NCBI RefSeq assembly: GCF_000786105.1 | Contig: NZ_JTEV01000028.1 | Span: forward strand, 1 to 49,734 | Direction of reading: 5' to 3' | Length of the DNA stretch: 49,734 nucleotides | Source: Bdellovibrio sp. ArHS | GTDB taxonomy: Bacteria; Bdellovibrionota; Bdellovibrionia; Bdellovibrionales; Bdellovibrionaceae | Part shown: one piece after another, positions 23,575 through 32,278 of the stretch | How positions within the stretch are numbered: position 1 is the stretch's first letter | Layout: each line of letters begins with the position of its first letter | Program-made: the position numbers and the translations under genes | Notes under the pieces: model-generated | The model's input: only the letters and a program-made list of their open reading frames with translations | What the model was told of the DNA's origin: nothing | The model's database searches: none

Positions 23575-25005
23575 TTAGGTTTTTAAAGGGAACGTGCAGA
23601 TAAACTCGCACCCTTTATCCGGCGCGCTCTTCACCATCACCGTCCCACCGTGGCTTTGCATAATATGCTTCACAATTGCCAAGCCTAAACCGGTTCCCCC
23701 GGCGTCTCGCGTACGTCCTTTGTCCACGCGGTAGAAGCGCTCAAAAAGACGATCCAGATGTTCTTGAGGGATACCAGGCCCGTCATCAATAACACGTAAA
23801 ACTACGGTTTCTTTGCCAGCACCTTCCCAGCGAATTTGCACTGTTTTGCCTGACGGAATGAATTTAATGGCGTTGGAAACAAGATTGCGCAGAACTTGTT
23901 CAACTTTATGGGCATCCGCCATAAACGGCGGCACTTCACCGATCACACGAATCGCAATATTCTTTTCCGCCGCCAAAACAGCCAGCTCTGCCAGAATCTG
24001 CTCGGAAATCTGCAAAGGATGGATCAACTCCAATTTTAGCGCGGCGTGGGACTCTAAGGTGCTAAGACTGAGAAGGTCGTTCACCAGATCCATCAGACGA
24101 TCGATGTTGCGAGACACGATATCAAGAAATTTACCTGCCTGTTGAATTTGCCCTGTGCGCACATCTTCTTTCAACGTATCGACATAACCTTTAATGGAAG
24201 TCAGCGGTGTGCGCAGTTCGTGAGAAGCATTCCCCACAAAGTCGATGCGGATCTGCTCGACTTTTTTAAGTTCGGTGATGTCATGAAAGATTCCCACGAC
24301 ACCATAGATGTTTTTGGTTTTTTCGTTGCGAATCGGATTCACCGAAACGGCAAAATAACGGGGCTGATTGTCCACCAAAGTGGGCAGCTTGACAGTGAAA
24401 CGCTGAACTTTCCCCTCTTGAATTGTCTTCGCAAAACCTTCCAACACATCGGACGAACGAATCGCATCTTTAAGCCGCAGAACCGAAGAATTCACCAGAC
24501 TCGGCGGAATAAACTGCGCCGCAAACTGAGAATTGAAATAAAGAATCTTTTCATCCAGACTGACGCTGACCAAGCCTTCTGCCACCGCACTCATGAAGGC
24601 CTGAGATTCCTCTTGCGCCTGAAGAAATTGAGCTTTGCGTTTTTTCATCTTGCGATGAATGTGGTTCAGCGCCACATCAAGCTCAGAAATATCGTCAACC
24701 TCATCGTCCAACAGATCATCTTCCTGAGGATCAACAAGGTCGCCGTAAGTGCGTTTGCTGGAAATTCTTAAAGCTTTCAGGATCATCCTATGAATCGGTC
24801 GCGCAAAGCGGTACGACGTCAGAGCCGCCACGAATAAACTGAACAGAAAGAAATTTAAAAGGGCTTCATTATAGACAAAGGGACGAACCCGATAACGAAT
24901 ATCAATGACCGAGATGACACCTACAAATAGAACATTGAAGGCCACCAGTTGAATAAAAAAGAATTTCCAATATACGCGCCAAGGGAATCTTACAAATCGC
25001 TTCAT
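23575..25005 (-). CDS. phoR: PhoR-type phosphate sensor histidine kinase
   Basis: A 476-residue membrane kinase. Two membrane segments (about 14-34 and 48-66) flank a very short external loop, as in E. coli PhoR. A cytoplasmic HAMP-like helix and PAS domain (about 125-245) follow. The H-box is ASHELRTPLTS, with the phosphorylated histidine at 262. The ATPase domain shows LRNLVSNAIKF (N-box), DDGPGIP (G1) and GTGLGLAIV (G2). Such kinases respond to phosphate status through PhoU and the Pst transporter. The ATG overlaps the phoB stop as ATGA. The assignment over other PAS kinases rests on the adjacent phoU and phoB. Confidence 0.9.
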   Translation of the reverse strand: MKRFVRFPWRVYWKFFFIQLVAFNVLFVGVISVIDIRYRVRPFVYNEALLNFFLFSLFVAALTSYRFARPIHRMILKALRISSKRTYGDLVDPQEDDLLDDEVDDISELDVALNHIHRKMKKRKAQFLQAQEESQAFMSAVAEGLVSVSLDEKILYFNSQFAAQFIPPSLVNSSVLRLKDAIRSSDVLEGFAKTIQEGKVQRFTVKLPTLVDNQPRYFAVSVNPIRNEKTKNIYGVVGIFHDITELKKVEQIRIDFVGNASHELRTPLTSIKGYVDTLKEDVRTGQIQQAGKFLDIVSRNIDRLMDLVNDLLSLSTLESHAALKLELIHPLQISEQILAELAVLAAEKNIAIRVIGEVPPFMADAHKVEQVLRNLVSNAIKFIPSGKTVQIRWEGAGKETVVLRVIDDGPGIPQEHLDRLFERFYRVDKGRTRDAGGTGLGLAIVKHIMQSHGGTVMVKSAPDKGCEFICTFPLKT

Positions 25006-25700
25006 GCGAAATCTACTTTAACCCTATAACCCACACCTCGGATAGTCTCAATTCGATCGCCCCACTCGCCTAACTTCTTGCGTAATCCAAAAACGTGGGT
25101 GTCGATAGTGCGTCCAACGACGTTGATGCCTTCGCCCTGAATATTCTCAATCAACTGTTCCCGGGTAAGAACCACACCCTGATTCTGTACCAAAGTCCCT
25201 AAAAGCTTGAATTCGGACGGAGTTAAATGAAGAGGCTCGCCATTATAGGAGATCTCATAAGTTTTAAAATTAATACGCAATCCAGACAACACGACGTCAT
25301 TTTGGTCTGAAGCAGGGGCCGCCGCCACTTGAGTTCTTCTTAAAAGGGCCTTCACCCGAGCCAAAAATACAGAAGGGTTAAAAGGCTTCGTCAGATAGTC
25401 ATCCGCGCCTTTTTCCAGTCCCGCCACAATATCCTGAGGTTCCGCTTTCGCCGTGACCATCAGAACTGAAGTTTGAGAATTTTGGCTTTTGATTTTTTCT
25501 ACGATTTCAACGCCGCTAAGCCCAGGCAGCATCCAGTCCAGAACATAGACGTGAAAGTTTTGGCGATTCATTTCGTTCAGTGCTTCTTCAGCCGACGAAC
25601 ATTCGGTGACGCGATAACCTTGTCTTAAAAGATGCAAGGCCATGAGCTCGCGGATTTCCTGCTCATCTTCCACCACTAGCACTTGAATCGAATTGTCAGC
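25002..25700 (-). CDS. phoB: PhoB-type response regulator
   Basis: A 232-residue OmpR/PhoB-family regulator. The receiver has the acidic pair in VVEDEQE, the phosphorylated aspartate at 56 (VLDWMLPG) and the lysine at 106 (TKPFNP). The C-terminal winged helix ends with RETIRGVGYRVKVDF-type wing residues (ETIRGVGYRV). The start is a judgement: a TTG at 25698-25700, overlapping the phoU stop and preceded by GGGGG, fits receiver length. A TTG at 25742 would add 14 residues. No ATG exists nearby. It would bind the Pho-box-like repeats ahead of phoU. Confidence 0.88.
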   Translation of the reverse strand, partial: ADNSIQVLVVEDEQEIRELMALHLLRQGYRVTECSSAEEALNEMNRQNFHVYVLDWMLPGLSGVEIVEKIKSQNSQTSVLMVTAKAEPQDIVAGLEKGADDYLTKPFNPSVFLARVKALLRRTQVAAAPASDQNDVVLSGLRINFKTYEISYNGEPLHLTPSEFKLLGTLVQNQGVVLTREQLIENIQGEGINVVGRTIDTHVFGLRKKLGEWGDRIETIRGVGYRVKVDFA

Positions 25701-26361
25701 CAAACTTGCCCCCGTGTCGCACGTCTTTACCTGTAAATGCAAAAATCACGTCTTCAGCGATGTTCGTTGCATGGTCGCCTAAACGCTCTAAATTTCTTGC
25801 GATTAAAATCAAATCCAAACCCGCCTCGACATCTTCTGAGTGGGCTTTCATATGAGCCAGGCAGTCTTTAAAAACTTTGTTCTTCAGATGATCGACTTCA
25901 TCATCCATCATCAAAATCTGCTTCGCTTGCTCAATGTCCCCGCGAACAAAGCTATCCAGTGAACCCTTGACCATGCGCCCGGCAATCTCGGACATTTTTT
26001 GAATGTCGCCCAATTGTGCCGGAATAGGTCTGCGGCCTAAATAATCTTTGCCCGTGTATGAAATGTTCACTGCCTGATCGCCCATTCTTTCAAGGTCGTT
26101 ATTAATTTTAATAACTGATAGAATCAGACGCAGATCCTTCGCTACCGGACCTTGCTTCGCTAAAAGCTGCATACAGGCATTATCGACCTTGACGTGATCT
26201 TCGTTGACGAGTTTTTCAATGGCGTGAACGCCGTCAAACATTGAAAGGTCTTTCGACAGCAAGGCTGCCGTCGCCTGGGCCAAAGATTTCTCCACATGAC
26301 CACCCATAAGAAGAATCATCTTTTTTAGGTCTTCAATAAGAGTATCAATCGCTCTTTCCAT
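25696..26361 (-). CDS. phoU: Phosphate signalling regulator PhoU
   Basis: A 221-residue, all-helical two-repeat protein. PhoU links the Pst transporter to PhoR and dampens the pho response. The conserved acidic/metal-binding helices are seen as KVDNACMQLLAKQGP with DLRLILSVIKINNDLERMGDQAVNI in the first repeat (split across about 70-110). The second repeat has DLILIARNLERLGDHATNIAED. I take the ATG at 26359-26361 (GGA box 8 bases upstream); a GTG at 26379 would add six residues. PhoU leads the phoU-phoB-phoR order, with PhoB starting inside its stop region. Confidence 0.92.
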   Translation of the reverse strand: MERAIDTLIEDLKKMILLMGGHVEKSLAQATAALLSKDLSMFDGVHAIEKLVNEDHVKVDNACMQLLAKQGPVAKDLRLILSVIKINNDLERMGDQAVNISYTGKDYLGRRPIPAQLGDIQKMSEIAGRMVKGSLDSFVRGDIEQAKQILMMDDEVDHLKNKVFKDCLAHMKAHSEDVEAGLDLILIARNLERLGDHATNIAEDVIFAFTGKDVRHGGKFG

Positions 26362-26419
26362 GGCATTCCAATCCAGCACTTGGCTTTGGTTATAGTTATT
26401 TACAAAATAAAAGCACCGC

Positions 26420-26459
26420 TTAACACGGCATCTCTTTGGATTCTAACAGAATCCTAACA
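26420..26459 (-). promoter_or_regulatory. Candidate Pho box (PhoB binding site) upstream of phoU
   Basis: Read on the minus strand, TGTTAG occurs at 26454-26459 and again at 26443-26448, exactly 11 bases apart. That is the spacing of the two direct-repeat units in the E. coli Pho box (consensus unit CTGTCAT). A third, TGTTAA at 26420-26425, sits 17 bases before a weak -10-like TAAATA. The middle copy lies in the loop of an inverted repeat GGATTC-TAACA-GAATCC (26438-26454), which could instead be a hairpin after the porin gene. Confidence 0.45.
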
Positions 26460-26462
26460 CAT

Positions 26463-27518
26463 CTAAAAGAGAACTTGCGCCGCCAACTCAACTTTGGAGC
26501 GATCCCGCACTCCTGGCGCATAGTTTTCAGCATAACGAGTGTGGTCGACCGCCAAGGCCGCCTTGATATCCTCGGTCACCTGATATCCTAAAGACACTAT
26601 GACGGTCTGCAAATCCTTGCCGTCCTCAGAGGCCAGCGCATCCAAGTAGTCATAACGAAGCAGAACCTCTGCCTTAGGCCCGGTACTGATGACGGTATAA
26701 AAGCTGGCACCACGACCGTCGACAGATTGGCCCAGAAAATCCGTGACGTCCACGCCTTCGGCCATTTTGTAATCACTCAAAGCATCCGCGGGATCTTTCG
26801 TCAGCAAAAGCTCCAGACCAGCCAACCAGCTTTCCTCTTTTTGATATTCCAGCAAAGCCTGGATACGTTCTTTCAAAGCCATGCTGCCAGAATATTTGTC
26901 GTAACTTCCTCGGACGTAATTAAATGAAACACTTAAAGGCGACCACAAGGTGAAGCGGGCAAATAAGGCCGCTTCTTTGTGAGAACCTTTTTCTTTTTCG
27001 TTAGCACCTTCCCCATTGGCAAGATTAAAAGCCCATTCGCCCCAATCCTGAGGAAGTTGCGACATGAAGGAAAATCCCAAGTCAGAATAATTCAGGTACT
27101 TCCATTTTTCTGTCGGCGCCCAGGCATCCGTCCCTAAAAAACGATAACCATACTGCTCATATTGCGCCTCTTGCCAGGTCTGCGGGATCAACCCGACGCG
27201 CAGGGCGTGCATTCCTGAAAATTCGCTCACTAAATCCAGATAAGCCTCACGAACACGCATTTCGAAACGCTCTTCCGAATTTACTTCCTGCTCAGAACCT
27301 TCCAAAGTCAAAACCAACAAATTGTCGTCTTTTAAAGGCGCTTCAAGATCCAAAAACAGGCTGGGAACATTGAAGGCGCTGTTACCGCGCTCGCCGGTAG
27401 GAAGCTGCCAAACCGAAGCGGTGACGTCGACCTCCCCTGAGATCTCTATGTCCGACAAGGCCTTTGCCTGCAAAGAGGCAAAAAGCAAAAATAATAAGGC
27501 TCCGCTGTATTTTTTCAT
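26463..27518 (-). CDS. Porin-like outer-membrane beta-barrel protein
   Basis: A 351-residue protein from the ATG at 27516-27518, with a signal peptide MKKYSGALLFLLFASLQAKA. The body has porin features: an N-terminal IEISGEVDVTASVWQ strand, then repeated strands with aromatic girdles (AWAPTEKWKYLNYSDLGF, VSFNYVRGSYD). It ends in phenylalanine after VELAAQVLF. The location before phoU-phoB-phoR suggests a phosphate-responsive channel of the OprP/O type, but I cannot confirm selectivity. The ribosome binding site AGAGG lies unusually close to the start. It diverges from ppx across 53 bases. Confidence 0.75.
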   Translation of the reverse strand: MKKYSGALLFLLFASLQAKALSDIEISGEVDVTASVWQLPTGERGNSAFNVPSLFLDLEAPLKDDNLLVLTLEGSEQEVNSEERFEMRVREAYLDLVSEFSGMHALRVGLIPQTWQEAQYEQYGYRFLGTDAWAPTEKWKYLNYSDLGFSFMSQLPQDWGEWAFNLANGEGANEKEKGSHKEAALFARFTLWSPLSVSFNYVRGSYDKYSGSMALKERIQALLEYQKEESWLAGLELLLTKDPADALSDYKMAEGVDVTDFLGQSVDGRGASFYTVISTGPKAEVLLRYDYLDALASEDGKDLQTVIVSLGYQVTEDIKAALAVDHTRYAENYAPGVRDRSKVELAAQVLF

Positions 27519-27540
27519 GCCTCTTATGCTGCCAGTTTTA

Positions 27541-27546
27541 TATACT
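27541..27546 (+). promoter_or_regulatory. Candidate -10 element for ppx
   Basis: TATACT matches the -10 consensus at 5 of 6 positions, but no good -35 is seen 17 bases upstream. Transcription would start near 27553, after the ATG codons at 27548 and just before that at 27557. This favours the GTG start at 27572. Confidence 0.3.
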
Positions 27547-27571
27547 AATGCCAAGGATGGAGAAGCTTACT

Positions 27572-28492
27572 GTGTCACGTCGTTTATCTGCCATAGATAT
27601 TGGGTCTAACGCTATTCGCATGATGATTGCGGATGTTTCTTCTGACTCCCCGACATTGCATGTAGTAAAAAAATTCCGGGCTGCCGTTCGTCTGGGCCAT
27701 GATGTTTTTACGGAAGGCCTTATCACCCCGGGCACGATTGAAAGTGCCAAAGCCGCCTTTCATCAATATGCCGAAACCAATCACAAAGAAGGTGTTCAGC
27801 GCTGCCGGGCTGTGGCGACAAGTGCCTGCCGAGAAGCCAAAAACCGACAACACTTTGTGGATGAAATCTTCCGCAGCTCTGGAGTTAAAATTGAAATTAT
27901 CGATGGTGCCGAAGAAGGGCGCCTGATTCATCAGGCGGTTCGCAACGAAATCGACCTGGACCATAAAAAAAGCATGCTTATCGATATCGGCGGAGGAAGC
28001 GTCGAAGTCACTTTTTCCAAAGGTGATAAAATGATGGCAACAAAATCTTTCCCGATGGGCACCGTGCGGGTTTTAGAAAACCTCACCAAAAGAAAACTCG
28101 ACGAAAGCCATCTGAATATTGTCCTGGGCGAATTTTTGGCCGACCTTGGCGAGCATATTTATAAAAACTGTGACCACGACCCTGTGGACTTTGCAATTGG
28201 AACCGGCGGAAACCTCGAGTGCCTGGGAAAGCTGAAAGTGGACCTGTTGAAAAAAAGCCCTCATACTTTTTTAACCCTGCAAGAACTTTCCGAGATCATC
28301 ACCAAGCTGCGCGCTCTTAAAGTCAAAGAACGCATCGAGAAGTTAAAGCTGCGTCCTGATCGGGCCGATGTCATCGTCCCGGCAGCAATGTTGGTGGAAA
28401 CCATCATGCGCCAGGCGGAAACCCAAAAAATTCTTATCCCCAGCGTCGGTCTGCGTGACGGTCTTATTTGGGATATGGCTAAATCCAACTGA
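27572..28492 (+). CDS. ppx: Exopolyphosphatase (Ppx/GppA family)
   Basis: A 306-residue single-domain Ppx/GppA enzyme, which removes phosphate from polyphosphate ends or the gamma phosphate of pppGpp. The ASKHA-fold phosphate loops are AIDIGSNAIRMMIAD (about 6-20) and LIDIGGGSVEVTF, with FAIGTGGNLECLG later. I prefer the GTG at 27572, preceded by GGAG at a proper distance. The ATGs at 27548 and 27557 lack spaced ribosome binding sites. It lacks the C-terminal HD-like domain of E. coli Ppx, as short homologues do. It is convergent with sixA, two bases between stops, and lies between the porin-pho genes and ppk1. Confidence 0.9.
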   Translation: MSRRLSAIDIGSNAIRMMIADVSSDSPTLHVVKKFRAAVRLGHDVFTEGLITPGTIESAKAAFHQYAETNHKEGVQRCRAVATSACREAKNRQHFVDEIFRSSGVKIEIIDGAEEGRLIHQAVRNEIDLDHKKSMLIDIGGGSVEVTFSKGDKMMATKSFPMGTVRVLENLTKRKLDESHLNIVLGEFLADLGEHIYKNCDHDPVDFAIGTGGNLECLGKLKVDLLKKSPHTFLTLQELSEIITKLRALKVKERIEKLKLRPDRADVIVPAAMLVETIMRQAETQKILIPSVGLRDGLIWDMAKSN

Positions 28493-28494
28493 AA

Positions 28495-29001
28495 TTAATC
28501 GATAAGAAATTTGGGCGGAATTGAATACAGTAATTGAGCGGCACCCGCTTCTGCGTGGGCAAACGACTCCAGCTCTAAGGCAATGACGCCACTTTTTTTC
28601 AGATCAATGAAACTTTCCGTTTTCCCCGTCAACATATAGCTGGCAAAAGAACTCAAGTGAGGCTCGTGCCCCACGATCGCAATACGCTTTTGCTGGCGGA
28701 CTTGCGTCCGCAGCCATTTCAAAAAGGCCTGTGGAGGACTGTGAGGCACAAGTTCTGGTGCTTCGACAACTTTGGTTTCAAAATAAATTTGCGAAATGAT
28801 CTCGGCCGTCTGCCGAGCCCGCGTGAGCGGACTTGAAACAATCAGATCCAGCTCTTTAACGTGATCTCTTAAATCGACGCAGACTTTTTGCATCTTCTTG
28901 CGGCCTTTTAAAGTCAAAGGACGCAAGTGATCCTCCAAGCCTTTCTTTTTGAATTCTTCGCGCTCTACTGCTATGGCATGTCGAATGATGATAAGTTCCA
29001 C
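28495..29001 (-). CDS. sixA: SixA-type phosphohistidine phosphatase
   Basis: A 168-residue histidine-phosphatase-superfamily protein. The active-site motif is IIRHAIAVER (His at residue 8), followed by the LDLIVSSPLTRARQTAEI arginine motif and IVGHEPHLSSF with the second histidine. SixA removes phosphate from phosphohistidines of signalling or PTS proteins. The start is a GTG at 28999-29001, with AGGGG 9 bases upstream. It lies one base past the ppk1 stop, so the two are in one operon. An earlier in-frame start would overlap ppk1. Linkage to ppk1 is common and may reflect control of histidine-phosphate chemistry. Confidence 0.9.
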   Translation of the reverse strand: MELIIIRHAIAVEREEFKKKGLEDHLRPLTLKGRKKMQKVCVDLRDHVKELDLIVSSPLTRARQTAEIISQIYFETKVVEAPELVPHSPPQAFLKWLRTQVRQQKRIAIVGHEPHLSSFASYMLTGKTESFIDLKKSGVIALELESFAHAEAGAAQLLYSIPPKFLID

Positions 29002-29002
29002 G

Positions 29003-31168
29003 TTAATCGGCCCCTGAGTGACTTTCCTCAACCAATGTAACGCGTGCTTTCGCCATTTGCATCAAAGTTTGATGAATTCCCACGTCCGTAGAGTTGCGTC
29101 GTGTGTAGGTGCCATCCGAGTTCATCTGCCAAGACTGACGTTGTTCTTTCACGCAGAGATTCAAAATCTCCCAGCACTTTTCCTTCAAATTCCGATCCAA
29201 AATCGGCACAATGGCTTCGACCCGCGCATGCAGATTGCGATACATCCAATCCGCCGACCCCAGATAAAACTCGCCGTCGATCGGGTCCTTTGCGCCGTTA
29301 CGGAAGTAAAAAAGTCGCGAATGCTCTAAGAATCGACCGATAATGGAGCTCACACGAATGCGTTCACTCATCCCGGGGACGCCGGGACGAAGGCAGCAGA
29401 AACCGCGAACGATCATGTCAATTTCCACGCCCTTTTGCGAAGCCGCATAAAGCGCAACAGCGATGTCGTTTTCTTCAAAATTATTGAACTTCGCGATGAT
29501 CTGCGCGGGCTTCCCCTGTTTGGCGTGCTCGGCCTCGCGCTCAATCATTGCCTTAAAACGCGTGAACATATTCACGGGCGCAATCAACAGATTCTGATAG
29601 TTGCTCTTTAATGAACGCCCCGTCAGATAATGAAAGAATTCGACGATGTCGCTCGTGATCTCTTCGCGCGCAGTCAGAAGTCCCAAGTCCGTGTAAAAAC
29701 GTGACGTCGTGACATTGTAGTTTCCCGTTCCGATATGCGCGTAACACTTCAGTCCCTCTTGTTCCTGCCGCACGACTAAAGCCGTTTTCGCGTGCGTTTT
29801 CAAACCCACCACTCCATAGACCACGTGAACGCCAGCATTTTCCAGCTCTGTTGCCCAATAAATATTTCGCTCTTCATCAAAACGCGCTTTCAGCTCAACC
29901 AGGCAGACGACTTGTTTGCCCTGTTCGGCGGCGCGAATTAAAGCTTTAATGAAAGGGCTGTTGTCCCCGGTACGATACAAAGTCATTTTAATAGCAAGAA
30001 CCTTCGGATCCTCCGAAGCCACGCGAATGAAACTTTCCACCGAGGCTTTAAAGCTCTCGTAAGGATTGTGCACCAATTGATCTGACATCTTGATCGCATT
30101 GAAAATCCCCGCGCCGTCTTCGGCAAAGGCGGGACTGACCACGGGTGTATAGGGTTCAAACTTCAACTTAGGACGATTCAAATCCGCGATAATACCCAGA
30201 TCCGTAAAATCAAGCATACTGGGCAACTCGTAAATATCATCTTCCGTCAGCTCTAACTCTTCCATCAGAAACTTCAGCATCCAGGGATCTGGCTTCGGCC
30301 CGTGTTCTAATCGCACCACCTCGGCAAAACGTCGTTGGCGCAGTTCTTCTTCGATGGCCTCTAACAAATCTTCGGCATCTTCCTGATCCTGATCGGAATC
30401 CGCATTTCGTGTCAGACGAAAAGGCATGACATCTAAAACCTGCATCGATGGAAAAAGATCGGCCAAGTTTTCTTTGATCACTTCCAATAAGCTGACAAAA
30501 CGATACACCGAAGACTCGGGGTCCACACGAATCCACTGCGGCAAAACCTTAGGGATTTTAACCCGCGCGAAAAGTTTTTCTTCGTTATGAGGCGGCTTTA
30601 AGGTCACCCCTAAGGAAATCGACAGATTGGAGATAAAAGGAAAAGGATGCCCCGGGTCCACCGAGAGCGGCGTCAAAACAGGGAACACATTTTTATGGTA
30701 GTACTTTTTGACCTGTTCTTTTTCCTTTTCCGACAGTTCTTTCCAGGAAAGCAAATAGATCTCTTCTTTTTCCAGAGCAGGCTTCAGGTTTTTACTAAAG
30801 CACTGCGCCTGATCTTGCAGCATCGGAATGACAACTTGTCGAATCTCCTGCAACTGATGCAGCGGCGTTTTTCCATCGGCAGACTTGGGGGAAATTCCAT
30901 AAGCCACGTGGCGCTTTAAGCCGCCCACACGTTTCATGAAAAACTCATCCAGATTGGAGCCGGAGATACTTAGAAAACGCACCCGCTCTAAAAGAGGGTT
31001 GCGGGCATCTTCGGCCTCGGCCAAAACGCGACGATTGAAATTCAGCCAGCCAATTTCACGACTGGAAAAAAGACTTTCAGATGACAGAGGATGTTCAACA
31101 ACCTTCGGCTTGCGCGTGGACTGTTTTTTAGATGTTCTTTTCGGCGAAGCCACTTTCGGCGTGTTCAA
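29003..31168 (-). CDS. ppk: Polyphosphate kinase 1
   Basis: A 721-residue enzyme that polymerises the gamma phosphate of ATP into polyphosphate, usually membrane-associated. It shows the N-terminal domain (SLFSSREIGWLNFNRRVL), then the catalytic HKD-like region. VGLKTHAKTALV contains H459 and YAHIGTGNYN contains H478, with the same 19-residue spacing as E. coli H435 and H454. The C-terminal DWMYRNLHARVEAI is conserved. A basic 25-residue N-terminal extension precedes the domain. The start is TTG (31166-31168), with a perfect AGGAGG 5 bases upstream. sixA follows directly. Confidence 0.95.
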   Translation of the reverse strand: MNTPKVASPKRTSKKQSTRKPKVVEHPLSSESLFSSREIGWLNFNRRVLAEAEDARNPLLERVRFLSISGSNLDEFFMKRVGGLKRHVAYGISPKSADGKTPLHQLQEIRQVVIPMLQDQAQCFSKNLKPALEKEEIYLLSWKELSEKEKEQVKKYYHKNVFPVLTPLSVDPGHPFPFISNLSISLGVTLKPPHNEEKLFARVKIPKVLPQWIRVDPESSVYRFVSLLEVIKENLADLFPSMQVLDVMPFRLTRNADSDQDQEDAEDLLEAIEEELRQRRFAEVVRLEHGPKPDPWMLKFLMEELELTEDDIYELPSMLDFTDLGIIADLNRPKLKFEPYTPVVSPAFAEDGAGIFNAIKMSDQLVHNPYESFKASVESFIRVASEDPKVLAIKMTLYRTGDNSPFIKALIRAAEQGKQVVCLVELKARFDEERNIYWATELENAGVHVVYGVVGLKTHAKTALVVRQEQEGLKCYAHIGTGNYNVTTSRFYTDLGLLTAREEITSDIVEFFHYLTGRSLKSNYQNLLIAPVNMFTRFKAMIEREAEHAKQGKPAQIIAKFNNFEENDIAVALYAASQKGVEIDMIVRGFCCLRPGVPGMSERIRVSSIIGRFLEHSRLFYFRNGAKDPIDGEFYLGSADWMYRNLHARVEAIVPILDRNLKEKCWEILNLCVKEQRQSWQMNSDGTYTRRNSTDVGIHQTLMQMAKARVTLVEESHSGAD

Positions 31169-31245
31169 AGAATCCTCCTTGACTCTTGCTTAGTCTATTT
31201 CACAATAAAGCCAATTTTTTGGCAATGTCTTCCCAGGAAAACGGC

Positions 31246-32196
31246 ATGCGCAATACACCGAAAGAATGGACACTCATAGATAAAATCCGACACAGGGTCC
31301 AACGGCCTAATGAACACACTGTGGTTCCATTGGGCGATGACGCCTTTGTCTTTAAAAACTTTCCCGGCTATTCCGTGATCTGCCAGGATATGATGGTTGA
31401 AAATGTCCACTTTCGACTCGACTACTGTTCAGCTGAAGACCTCGGGTACAAGGCTCTGGCCGTGAATTTGAGCGACGTTTCTGCCATGGGAGCTCGACCT
31501 CACTTCGTCCAAGTGTCTTTGGCCTTGCCGAAGAAACTAACGGAATCTTGGCTTGACGATTTTTATAAAAGCATGGCCCAACTAGCAGACAACACACAAT
31601 GTGAAATCGTCGGCGGTGACCTGACCTTTTCCGAAGATAAACTGATTATCGACGTCAGTGTCCACGGTTCTTGTGAAAAACCTCTCACGCGCAAAGGCGC
31701 CTGTGTCGGAGATCTTCTTTTAAGCAGCGGCCCCTTGGGGCTTTCCTACATAGGATTATTGGCCTTACAAAAAAATCAACCGGGCTTCTTGGCAGCCAAG
31801 ATGAAACATCGGCGCCCCACACCCCGTCTGGATTTAGTGCCGGACCTTCTGGAGCGACGCTTTGAGGTTCATGCAATGATGGATTGCAGTGACGGATTGA
31901 TCAACGATGGCCTGCGCATGCTTCCCGCTGACGCAGGACTGGTTCTATTCAAAGAAAACCTTCCTCTTCACGCAGACACTTTAGAGTGGGCTCGCCTGCA
32001 CCACCAAGACGCAACGGATTTTGTACTTTGGGGTGGCGAAGACTACGAGTTGCTTATCGCCATTTCACCAGATCTGTATGGCCACTTTTCGAAATGGCAT
32101 CTGGTCGGCCAGTTTACAGAGGAAAAAGGCGTGTTTTTAAGTGATAAACATTCGAAAAAAGAAATTAGCGAATTTAAAGGCTGGAAGCACTTCTAG
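31246..32196 (+). CDS. thiL: Thiamine-monophosphate kinase
   Basis: A 316-residue kinase converting thiamine phosphate to thiamine diphosphate with ATP. It has the PurM/ThiL-type fold: VVPLGDDAFVF and ALAVNLSDVSAMGA bind the nucleotide-metal site. GGDLTFSEDKLIIDVSVHG and MMDCSDGLINDGLRM follow, and FVLWGGEDYELL is the conserved GGEDYEL motif. The ATG at 31246 has AGGAA 8 bases upstream and gives the family N-terminus; ATGs at 31225 and an earlier in-frame start lack this. Divergent from ppk1, with a 77-base gap. Probably an isolated thiamine gene; no other thi gene is nearby. Confidence 0.93.
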   Translation: MRNTPKEWTLIDKIRHRVQRPNEHTVVPLGDDAFVFKNFPGYSVICQDMMVENVHFRLDYCSAEDLGYKALAVNLSDVSAMGARPHFVQVSLALPKKLTESWLDDFYKSMAQLADNTQCEIVGGDLTFSEDKLIIDVSVHGSCEKPLTRKGACVGDLLLSSGPLGLSYIGLLALQKNQPGFLAAKMKHRRPTPRLDLVPDLLERRFEVHAMMDCSDGLINDGLRMLPADAGLVLFKENLPLHADTLEWARLHHQDATDFVLWGGEDYELLIAISPDLYGHFSKWHLVGQFTEEKGVFLSDKHSKKEISEFKGWKHF

Positions 32197-32278
32197 TTGA
32201 GTGTTTCAGTTTGAGAATCACCTGCGAAATACGCGAAAGCTTCTTCAGACGTCGAGTGATTTTTCCGAAAAGTCAGAT

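Noticed and set aside
24142-24771. 209-codon plus-strand frame inside phoR
   Set aside because: Antisense to the kinase core; composition is that of reversed codons, no start signal.
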